A stretch of DNA of 64,000 nucleotides from Dioscorea cayenensis subsp. rotundata (Eukaryota > Streptophyta > Magnoliopsida > Dioscoreales > Dioscoreaceae). Under the pieces are notes generated by a model, which worked only from the letters and a program-made list of their open reading frames with translations, ran no database searches and was not told the DNA's origin. This document shows, piece by piece, positions 1 to 13,760 of the stretch. Positions within the stretch are counted from its first letter, which is position 1; every line of letters begins with the position of its first letter. Made by a program: the position numbers and the translations under genes. The DNA is taken from positions 23,863,916 to 23,927,915 of the forward strand of contig NC_052489.1 in the NCBI RefSeq assembly GCF_009730915.1. Reading direction: 5' to 3'.

Positions 1-5242
<5,242 letters not shown>

Positions 5243-6345
5243 TTCCGACGAGGAGAAGAGACGAGAAGCCGGCGCAATGGCGATTCTTCGAATGCTTCGA
5301 GATCGCAAAATCACAGGGTTTAGCAGTGATGTAGGGTTTTTCAGGTAAAATATTCGGGCCAAATGGGTTTCGTTGGGCCCATTGAAACAACCCAAGCCCA
5401 AAACTTCCCTCCAGATGGGCCTTTGCTTGTGCAGGCTAAAAGTCACCGCTGGTTTTTAAAATTTCAGTTCTTATATATTTTGGTCATAAAAAAAAAAAAA
5501 TCCATTTTAACTCATGAATTATATAAAATTTATTTATTATAATTTCTGAAATTTTTAGATTTACGTGACACGGTGTGCATGCGTTCATGCAACTTGCAAG
5601 AGCTCACGTAAATGCTACTAACCAAACACTAAACATAGATATTGAAATGGTCCAAATGGGTGGATGCAACGTCAATGAAGGAGGAGTTTGAGCTCTTGGT
5701 TTCTAAAAATCAGCATGACCATACATGTTATACCAGCTCCAAAGATCATAACCAATTTAGCTCAACTATCACCGCCATCACCATCCCCGCTCCCCTCTTC
5801 TTCAACCCACCAAGCCGATGCCGGAGTTCAAAAAGGCAAGCATATATATATATATATATATATTGCTAATTAAAATCCTTTTTAGATATGAATTTACTTT
5901 AAATTTATATTTAAATGTAAACCATAATTAATTCTTTGATAAAAACGATTATACAAATACAAAATATTGATATGTTCTTCATGTCGTGGTGAGATTAATT
6001 CATCTATTCACTAGTGGATTTGTTCCCAATACACATTGTGGGATGTATATATATAGTTGATAAATATTAGTAAAAAAAAAACATATCTATACAAACTGAG
6101 AATTGAACATGTGAGTTATAAATCTGAATTCACAATTGAGGATTTATTACCATCACCGTATCTAATAAGATTTGAATTCACACTCACGTTTAATAGTGGG
6201 ATCCTACGAAACCTTTAGCATATACTGGCGGAATTGACTGGATGTCTTTAGTAATGAGTATTATTTTTCATCGTATATATTAATGAAAAATAATGATTAG
6301 TGATTAATGATCTTCATTAGTATGTATATGTATATATAAGAACAG
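5243..6345. other. Intergenic AT-rich stretch with an (AT) microsatellite
   Basis: Beyond the EF-Tu promoter this holds AT-rich DNA and a TA run around 5842-5862. The only coding signal is the possible first exon of the NOI-like gene at 5818-5835. Confidence 0.5.
5315..5420 (-). promoter_or_regulatory. EF-Tu upstream region with site II and telo-box motifs
   Basis: Just upstream of the EF-Tu start the plus strand shows TAGGGTTTT near 5333 (telo-box) and TGGGCCCA at 5374-5381, with further GGGCC/AGCCCA motifs at 5356-5420. Site II plus telo-box pairs are known in plant nuclear genes for translation and mitochondrial function. The motifs are seen; their use is inferred. Confidence 0.5.
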
Positions 6346-6799
6346 GGAAAGGCACGGACTCCAACTCCGCAGTTTGGAGAATGGAACAAGAAGAGAGGGC
6401 CGGTGGCTTACTCCAGGGTCTTCTCCCGCCTGCGCGCAGACAAGAAGCTAAACAAGTTCATCTTTGAGCGCCACAGCTTCACCAGCAACGATGAAGAATT
6501 CATTCCACGCCACCACCGTGATGACCTCTCCCCACCACCGGTACATATATTTAACCACTCACTAGTCACTCCTGCCTATTTGTTTTTGGTTATATATATA
6601 TATATAATTATATTTTATAACTTTGTAAAATGTATGAATGATAGTAAATGTTTTAATTAAAAATATAAAGAAATGATCAGTAAGGGAAAGAATGAACTTT
6701 GAGTTGTATTGTATTTTGTGGTGACTTTATTTTGTTGATCATTGGATGCAGAAAAGGAGGCGTCTGCTGCGTTGCTTTAGTTGCTGCGGAAAGATGTGA
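5818..6799 (+). CDS. Small NOI/RIN4-type protein (first exon uncertain)
   Basis: Two exons are well supported: 6346-6540 (preceded by AG, followed by GTACAT) and 6752-6799 (preceded by GATGCAG). They join in phase 0. The reading begins GKARTPTPQFGEWNKK and ends KRRRLLRCFSCCGKM, then stop. PxFGxW followed about ten residues later by a Y..VF..LR block is the NOI core found in RIN4 and small NOI proteins, which act at the plasma membrane in immune signalling. The basic run and Cys cluster at the C-terminus (CFSCC) fit the membrane-anchoring tail of the family. The first exon is not certain: ATG at 5818 would give MPEFKK and end at a GC donor (GCAAGC), in frame with the next exon, for a protein of about 86 residues. 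The family call is firm, the start is not. Confidence 0.65.
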
Positions 6800-9002
6800 T
6801 TTGTATTAAAACTTCCACTTGATATTGGTTGGAATTTATGTATTTATTAAAGTGCTTGCTTGTCTGTTTATTATTAGCAAGCTATGGATATCTTTTTTCT
6901 TTTTGATCCCTCTGTTTCACTGATGTTTTTGTTAGTGAATTTGATGGCGACTTGACAATAATATTTGCTATTAATAATTGTCAGATAGAAAGGACTAAAC
7001 TTCATTATGCAGTTAACATTTGGTTAATCCTGTTTGACAAGTCCATAATTCATGTTGAGGAATTAGAAAATCCAAGATTGAATTTGATTGGTAAAACTTG
7101 AAGTTTAGAGGGTAATGACAAACTGAGACCAAAAACAACACTACTTTGAACATTGCAGATGGATGGATTAATGTAAAATGTTCACTAGTTCAAGAAGAAC
7201 AGAGTCACCTGATAAAGCAAGAATTTTTAAGCAATGTGATATGAATCCATAATCACAAAATGATTCAGAAAGACGAAGTTGATTCTAATAATTGCAAAGA
7301 AAAATTTACTTCATACATTGCATTAGAGGGTTGATACATTGCTCAGTTTGGGAGTGAATGATTCAGATTGAGGGAAAAGTGGAGAACAAAAGAAACATAA
7401 TTCTTTTTAATAACAAATAGATGCCTCCAGAAGTGCAAAACATTCTTCGAAACTCAATTTCAATAACATTTCAACTGTTTATAGCACAACCAGGCCCAGG
7501 AAGACACACATCTGAAGATCTAGATGTTTGCCCAAACTCAAACAATGTTAAAACAAAACCACACTACTTATCTATCTACCTAATTTCACAAACCAGAAAT
7601 ACTCATCTTGGGATTATCTCTTCAGTTCATACTTCCTTCTCTTCGGTGTATGCATGAATCGCATGATTATTCCTTACAAACTCCTCGAGCTAACAGCTGA
7701 AACAGCTGCCCCTAGCACTACCATGCAGTAGGCTTGATCGAACCATAGCTTTGATGCCGTTAGCTCATAGCAGCATCCCACTGCAAAATATAACACAGCT
7801 GAGCTACATGAGCTTCAAGAAAATGTAAGTTTAGCATGATGACTGAATGTATTACATGCCAGCCATCCAAAAAATCTGCATTACCAAAATCCAAATCATC
7901 AAATGATCAATGTATGGACCAAAAAGGCAACTTGGAAGCATGTTTGATGTGCATGAGTAAGAACCTGCTTAAGGTACGAATCAAAGAAGACTATAACTAT
8001 TCCAAACAATTTGTTATGGACTCCTGCGCTAAAGTTGCAGATAGATGCAGACTGCACATGCTTTTAGATTATTAAGTTACAAAGTGTCGCAGCCACTGAG
8101 AGAATCAATTTCTGTTTTACCACCTATAATATTTGAATTTTCTTTGAATTAAAAAAGGAATAGAGTGAATTCTTGATTCCCATTAACAAGGTAAAACTGG
8201 CCATTGCAAAGGAAGAGGAGTGCTAAAAGAAAGTCCAGTATGACCTGTGTATGGCTGCTCTAGTAGACATTGAGGCAGTAGCCAAAAGGAAAAATGTCTA
8301 CTGAGGCATTAACTATTGAAAAATCAAATTTTCTATAAGAAAGAAAAGCCAGAGGAAAAAAAAAATGTCATTCCATGGTGTGCATGAAAAAAGCCTAAAT
8401 GAGAATGTACAAGAATATGAGGAGAAAACCGAATCACTTCAACAGGTTTCAAATATGACCCCTAGCCATAGCAAAACTTGCTTAGAGTCATATTGTTAAT
8501 GTGATTTAAAAAGTGAATTGCAAAAGAGGTATTTTATTTGATTGAAAAATTGGAGGTAAAAGGGAAAAATAGTTCTCCCAGTGAAGCATGCGGTTTTAGA
8601 GATTCATTTAAACTGTAAAAAGGTGTTGATTGCTGCGGTAATACTGCAGAATTTCTATGGCCTAATGGGAGGGTCTTTGCCAAAACCTAGTATGAAATAG
8701 AGAAAAAGGCGTGCCTCAAATGGGGAAAACCAAACAGCAGCTTCAAGTAACATTAAAGTTTCAATCTTGTCTAAACAAACTCACACTAATTCATCCATCA
8801 GATAACGTATGTCAAAAACAACACCATGCAGTCTTGAGAATCCCTATATCAAGTCACACATAAAGTATTTTCAGAAACTCATGTCTCAATTGCAAAAAGC
8901 TAAATCACAACAATGAAACAAAACAAAACAAACACAAACAAGAGCAGAGAAGTGAAGAAGAGGCTACAAGATCATATACCATACAAAACAGCAACAGAGT
9001 AA
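6800..9002. other. Intergenic / probable 3' UTR region
   Basis: No convincing protein gene on either strand; the ORFs present are short and unlike known families. On the minus strand a good acceptor (TATTTTGCAG ending at 7781) and a donor (TATG|GTATAT near 8986) suggest that the ASHR2-like transcript has a spliced 3' UTR ending around 7400-7780. That is inference. Confidence 0.35.
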
Positions 9003-10139
9003 TCATTCATCAAGCATGGAAGCATCTCCACCAAAGCCATCGTCTGTCTTGCATCGGCCACACACATTACACTCCATAACACTCGAAGTAGTCCCTCCGG
9101 GTGCCGGAGGCAGAGGAGCCAATGTGCCTCCGCAATTCTCCCTGTCACACACATACCTTATAAAGAAGTAAGCATGAGGGAAATCCCCATCATCTTCACC
9201 ACCAACACCACCATTATCTTCCTCCATTCCTTCCATCCCATCCTCCTCATCCATACTCTCCACAATCTCTTCCTCTTGGTCCTCATCCTCATCTTTCCAG
9301 TTCTTCTCAACCTGGCACCTATCACACTCACATTTGAAACCATAATCTTGGAGAAGCGTCGCTTGCCTCTCTTTGTAGTTCCAATTCACAGGGAAGTAAC
9401 TCAGGCACACTTCCCTACCCTCCGGGATCTCATGTATAGCCCTTACCACAATGGCAGTGTTGTTTTCCCCATCCCCATCTACATAATCAAACCTACAAGC
9501 ATTCGGAAGGCAATCATGGTTAAAAAATGAAGCTTTCGGGTAGATTCCATAAGCTCTCACCCTTCTCTCCCCAGAGTCTTCCTCGCGGAACGGTTCCATG
9601 AGGCCAAAAGCGTTGAGCTTGTCCTTGGCGAGCAGCGCAGCGGTGAGGTCCGGGGAGAAGCCCGGAGGAAGAGGGGAAGGTGCGAGCGAGGAGAGAAGAG
9701 CGTGGAGAACTGATGCGGAGGGATCGGTGTGGGAGCCCTGGAGGGAAAGGAAAAGGGAGAAGGAGGAGGGAGAGAAGGCGGCGAGGTCGTAGGCGGCGGC
9801 GAGGAAGCAGGCCTGAGAGAAGAGGTCTGGTTCGCCAACATGGGAACGGAGGCGACCGATGGTTTCGGAGAGCCATGGAGAGGGTGGCGGTCCGGCTAGG
9901 CAGCGGTGACCGCCGGCGCTGAGGGATCGGTAGCACTGGGAGCAGTAGTTGGAGGCTATGGTGGCTGGGTAGAGGAGGAGGGGCGACTCGGATAGCAGGA
10001 CCTCGCCGGGTTTAATGGCGCGGGTTGCAACAAGGGCTCGTCCGCGGCCTGGAATCTCGGCGAGTTTCACCAGAGGCTCCGGTGATGCCGCGGCGGCCAC
10101 CTCCACCACCACCGCCGCCGCCGCCGTCGCCGTCGCCAT
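9003..10139 (-). CDS. ASHR2: ASHR2-like SET-domain lysine methyltransferase
   Basis: Single-exon protein of 378 residues. The SET domain is split in the SMYD way. It starts at about residue 24 (EIPGRGRALVATRAIKPGE), is interrupted by a helical insert, and resumes with the AdoMet-binding core YGIYPKASFFNHDCLPNACR (about 200-220, with the NHxC signature) and GREVCLSYFPVNW. A post-SET CECDRC zinc site follows, then an acidic linker (about 285-320) and a C-terminal block with CNVCG. All these blocks match plant ASHR2, a putative histone lysine methyltransferase. The MYND-like finger expected near residues 60-100 is reduced to CSQC plus HRC, so it probably cannot bind two zinc ions. The start gives an Ala-rich leader encoded by GCC/GTC repeats. 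The 5' half is strongly GC-rich. Confidence 0.9.
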   Translation of the reverse strand: MATATAAAAVVVEVAAAASPEPLVKLAEIPGRGRALVATRAIKPGEVLLSESPLLLYPATIASNYCSQCYRSLSAGGHRCLAGPPPSPWLSETIGRLRSHVGEPDLFSQACFLAAAYDLAAFSPSSFSLFLSLQGSHTDPSASVLHALLSSLAPSPLPPGFSPDLTAALLAKDKLNAFGLMEPFREEDSGERRVRAYGIYPKASFFNHDCLPNACRFDYVDGDGENNTAIVVRAIHEIPEGREVCLSYFPVNWNYKERQATLLQDYGFKCECDRCQVEKNWKDEDEDQEEEIVESMDEEDGMEGMEEDNGGVGGEDDGDFPHAYFFIRYVCDRENCGGTLAPLPPAPGGTTSSVMECNVCGRCKTDDGFGGDASMLDE

Positions 10140-10199
10140 ACTCGGGTTTACCGACGAGTTTGAGAGTAGAGTCGGTGCAAAGCTGGGGTTTTGGTGAAG

Positions 10200-10622
10200 C
10201 CTTGAAAATTTTGTGGGGGTATGAATGTAAAATTACATTTAGGAAATAAATTTTATCCTTATTTATCAAATTTTACTCATTGAATCATGTATTTTAGATT
10301 TTTATTTTTTATTTTGTGGCTTAAGTTATGTAAATTTATTTATTTTAACATTTTTTAATCTTGGTAGTTATTGATTTATTAGATTTCTGGCACACAAAAT
10401 GCATAACTTCTGTTTTAATAATTTATTTTTGAAAATTTGTTTTGACGAATTTTTGTTTTGAACTATTGTGTAATCAATGACGTAGTAATATTCATGGACA
10501 TAAAAAACTGGTCAAAATGATATAATTATGTATCTTTTAAAATTTTTTATTGCTATATATCTGGGGGCTTTTTAGTAAAAGAACAAGGATTAGGGTTTGG
10601 TCTAGGGCACCGACTCTCGGAG
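10200..10622 (+). promoter_or_regulatory. Intergenic promoter region between ASHR2-like and RPL10
   Basis: The two genes are divergent, with about 0.5 kb of AT-rich DNA between them. TAGGGTTTGG at 10591-10600 is a telo-box, common in plant ribosomal protein promoters. Confidence 0.5.
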
Positions 10623-10632
10623 TCTATAAAAG
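10623..10632 (+). promoter_or_regulatory. TATA box of RPL10
   Basis: TCTATAAAAG lies about 30 bases upstream of the pyrimidine-rich stretch TTCTTGTTCCACCTC, the probable transcription start and leader. The leader exon continues to 10697. Confidence 0.6.
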
Positions 10633-11015
10633 GGCTGGTGTTGTGGTTTTCTTGTTCCACCTCTTTTCATTCTTCACGCGGCGGCGAAACCGGAGAGGTA
10701 TGCTGCGCTTCTCTTTTAGATTTGTTTCTTTCTTCTCTGTTTAATGGTCATGCTCTCATTTCAAAGGATTTGATGTATAAAAGTTGGATCTTTGTGATTG
10801 GTTATGTTGAATTTGTGGGTTATAATGCTTCATCGCAATAACGTTTGATCTAAGAATAGTTGAATCATTTTGAATGTTGATGCTTACTTTATGGAATATT
10901 ATGCTTCAATTAGATCGTGATTTTATTCAGAAAAAAAAAAGTTTGAATCTTGATTTTATTCAGAAAGGTTTGATTTTTTTTTTGAATTGTTTTGGTGTCG
11001 TTGTGGTTTTGGATT

Positions 11016-11107
11016 GTTTCCTATGATGATCAATAGAATACTTTCGTTCTTCCGAGGGTGAATGTTGCCCATGCGGAGTAATTTCTGGAGACCTGAACTG
11101 AGGAAAC
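11016..11107 (+). ncRNA. Box C/D snoRNA, double guide (18S and 25S rRNA)
   Basis: A complete box C/D layout lies in the RPL10 5'UTR intron. The terminal stem is GTTTCC (11016-11021) with GGAAAC (11102-11107), six perfect pairs. Box C is ATGATGA (11023-11029), box D is CTGA (11098-11101), D' is a degenerate CCGA (11052-11055) and C' lies around GGTGAAT. The 12 bases before D' (11040-11051, ACTTTCGTTCTT) are complementary to the conserved 18S stretch AAGAACGAAAGT. The fifth base from D' pairs with the A after AAGA. TGGAGACCTGA (11086-11096), one base before D, is complementary to the conserved 25S stretch TCAGGTCTCCA; the fifth base points at the first G of that GG. rRNA sequences are recalled, not searched. 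From memory both are sites methylated in yeast (snR54-like and snR39B-like). Confidence 0.85.
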
Positions 11108-11283
11108 TAAACTGGTTTATAAATCCAACATTGCCAACGCTTTCGGTCGTTTTTTTTTTTTGTCTTTGGAAAATGGGGAAGTATTCATTTCTTTTTGATT
11201 CGGATGTTGGCTTAATACTCTATTTCTTTTCAATAATCCGTATAAGTTTGTGTCGTGTCCTCATTTATGATTTCCCTGTTTTG

Positions 11284-11361
11284 ATCCCTGTGATGATATC
11301 CATTTTAAATTAAAGTAGTGGTCTGACAACGATATGGTGAATGGAATGTTTCTGAGGGGTT
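11284..11361 (+). ncRNA. Box C/D snoRNA with D' guide to 25S rRNA
   Basis: Second box C/D unit of the same intron. Box C is GTGATGA (11290-11296), D' is CTGA (11323-11326), C' is a weak TGGTGAA near 11335 and D is CTGA (11352-11355). The flanks can form a short stem (ATCCCT with GGGGTT, one mismatch and one G-T pair). The 11 bases directly before D' (11312-11322, AAAGTAGTGGT) are complementary to the conserved 25S stretch ACCACTACTTT. The fifth base pairs with the C after ACCA, which from memory corresponds to the yeast snR76 target. I recognise no rRNA target for the sequence before D. Confidence 0.8.
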
Positions 11362-12084
11362 TTCTGTTAGGATATGCAACACCTAAACTTTCATTAGTTG
11401 TGCCATTTGCTTAAATATCCTCTCAATGCTCTCTTGTTATCCCTAATAGGACCTTTTTTTTTTTAATTTATGCATACATTTACATGCATACAATCAAGAC
11501 TAGGAGTTCTTGTTATTGCTTGACCATTCTTACTGAACCTTTTTTAAGGAAAAATTATCTTAATGCTGTTGTTGTTAAAGGTGTTGTTTTCTCAATGCTT
11601 AAGAATAATCATAGTTGTGTTAATGATCTGCTAATAATTTGTTTCTTGATTTTTTGTATTATTGTGTGTCAATTGTTTCTGCTGTAATCTTCCAGTGATT
11701 TTAAAATACAAATGTTTCAGCCTTGTCTAAATATCAATGTTGAAAGTTATAATTTTCTTCTGAGGGAGAGCAATTTGTTTACCGGTTTGGTGGGTTCTTC
11801 AAATGGATGTTAATACATGTCTTAGTTGCAACCCTGATAGAAATTTGGGGGGAACAAAGATATTGATTGATTAGCTATGTGAATGTCTTGGGGAAAGAAG
11901 TTTCCCTTATGTATATATAGCATTGCTTCTTCTAGTAGTCCCTGAGGAATATCTTCTTATGATTTTAAAGTACAAATGTTTCCATGTTGTCCTAATTTTC
12001 TTCTGAGAGAGATTCCAGTTTTCTCTAGCTATATGTTATTACTATTTGCTGATATTTGATTATTCATTAGGGAGGAAGATCGTG

Positions 12085-12756
12085 ATGGGTCGAAGGCCTG
12101 CTCGCTGCTACAGGCAGATCAAGAACAAGCCTTATCCCAAGTCTAGGTACTGTCGTGGTGTTCCTGACCCGAAGATTAGGATCTATGATGTGGGTATGAA
12201 GAAGAGGGGCGTGGATGAGTTCCCATTCTGCGTCCACCTAGTGAGTTGGGAGAAGGAAAATGTGTCAAGTGAAGCACTTGAGGCTGCTCGCATCGCTTGC
12301 AACAAGTACATGACCAAATCTGCTGGAAAGGATGCCTTCCATCTTCGTGTGAGGGTCCATCCTTTCCATGTTCTTCGGATCAATAAAATGTTGTCATGTG
12401 CTGGAGCTGATAGGCTCCAGACTGGTATGAGGGGTGCCTTTGGAAAGCCTCAGGGAACTTGTGCAAGGGTGGATATTGGGCAGGTCTTGTTGTCAGTGAG
12501 GTGCAAGGACAACAATGGTGTTCATGCACAAGAAGCTCTTAGGAGGGCTAAGTTCAAATTCCCTGGCAGGCAGAAGATCATTGTGAGCAGGAAGTGGGGC
12601 TTTACAAAGTTCAGCAGAGCTGATTATGTCAGGTGGAAGGAAGAAGGTCGAATTGTTTCGGATGGAGTTAACGCTAAGCTTTTGGGATGCCATGGACCTC
12701 TGGCCAATCGACAACCCGGCAAAGCCTTCATGACTGCAGTCTCGTCCTCAGCTTAG
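12085..12756 (+). CDS. RPL10: 60S ribosomal protein uL16 (RPL10)
   Basis: Single coding exon, 223 residues, starting [20 protein letters not shown]. This is the universally conserved N-terminus of eukaryotic uL16, so the ATG at 12085 was chosen over the in-frame ATG at 12046, which lies in the 5'UTR intron. The whole body is conserved, including [20 protein letters not shown] and [15 protein letters not shown], the P-site loop region. uL16 joins the 60S subunit late in maturation and shapes the peptidyl-transferase centre. The C-terminal tail ([10 protein letters not shown]) is plant-like. The gene has a TATA box, a telo-box and a spliced 5' leader that hosts snoRNAs. Confidence 0.98.
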   Translation: MGRRPARCYRQIKNKPYPKSRYCRGVPDPKIRIYDVGMKKRGVDEFPFCVHLVSWEKENVSSEALEAARIACNKYMTKSAGKDAFHLRVRVHPFHVLRINKMLSCAGADRLQTGMRGAFGKPQGTCARVDIGQVLLSVRCKDNNGVHAQEALRRAKFKFPGRQKIIVSRKWGFTKFSRADYVRWKEEGRIVSDGVNAKLLGCHGPLANRQPGKAFMTAVSSSA

Positions 12757-13760
12757 AAAAGCTAGTTTTCTATTGGTTTTCTGCATAAACTCTTGTTTTT
12801 GTTTATTCAAGACTTGTCTATTTGGTTTATGAATTTGATGGTACTGTTTGTTTTTGATACATATTCCTTCCAGACTTGTGGAATTATGTTTTTATTTAAT
12901 ATCATTTTGCCATGAACGTCAATGCTATATGGGATTGTTTGCTTGAACGTATGTTGCAGTCTTTGAAAATAATGTTTGTTACATTTGTTGTGTTTTAAGC
13001 AACTTTTCTTCACCTAATATCCTAAGAAAAACACATTTTTTATATTTATGAAACCATGCTTGATAAAGCGAAGAAGTTTGTTTTGAGTTTGATTCTGCAG
13101 ATGTGTTTCTGGAAAAAAAACAAAAACAAAACATGCCGACTAGAAATTCCTGTGTGAAAAAAACGCAAAAAAAAATTACAATTGAGGCATGTTATTTTTA
13201 ATCTCAAAGATTGATTTGATTACATGTAAAATGAAAGAGAAAGAGAAAGAGAGAAATATACAAAAGATGCTTCCTATCAGAAGAGGACCTCAATTAGTAA
13301 CTCAGAACTCTTTGGATCCTCTTCAATCATCCACCGTACAACTCATAACTCTTAAAATTTTTTGGCTTAACAATTATGAAGATGCAGTAATAATAGAATA
13401 GTATTTTTCATGCTTCTCTTTATTAATTGAATTATTATTAAAAAAAAAACAATTTCCTTCATTGTGTTTCGGAACGAAATCAAAGCCATTATTTATCAAG
13501 CTTTAATTTTGCAATATAACATTCAAATAATTCGCTATCACGTGAGTTTTGGCACCTGACATCTGGAGTGCAATTTTTTTTTAATTATTATTTTTTTATA
13601 GAAAACCCCTCAAATAACCAAGTAATTATAAAGAGCCCTTCTCAAAGCCCTGGCTTTATCCATTCACAAGCTTGGAAACTCGAGACGACGCATCCTCTGA
13701 GAGCCGCTGCTTTCCCTCGGTTCCGTGGAGAAGAGGAGAAAGAGAGATCGCGACGACGAG

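Larger units (their letters stand above)
10655..12070 (+). other. RPL10 5' leader exon and 5'UTR intron
   Basis: The leader exon ends at GAGAG|GTATGC (10697). The intron 10698-12070 ends CATTAG just before the GGAGGAAGATCGTG leader of the coding exon. The intron is about 1.37 kb and hosts the two box C/D snoRNAs listed separately. The transcription start (about 10655) is estimated from the TATA box position. Confidence 0.65.

Noticed and set aside
12046-12084. Upstream in-frame ATG of RPL10 ([13 protein letters not shown] leader)
   Set aside because: It lies in the 5'UTR intron before the acceptor at 12070; conserved uL16 begins [11 protein letters not shown].
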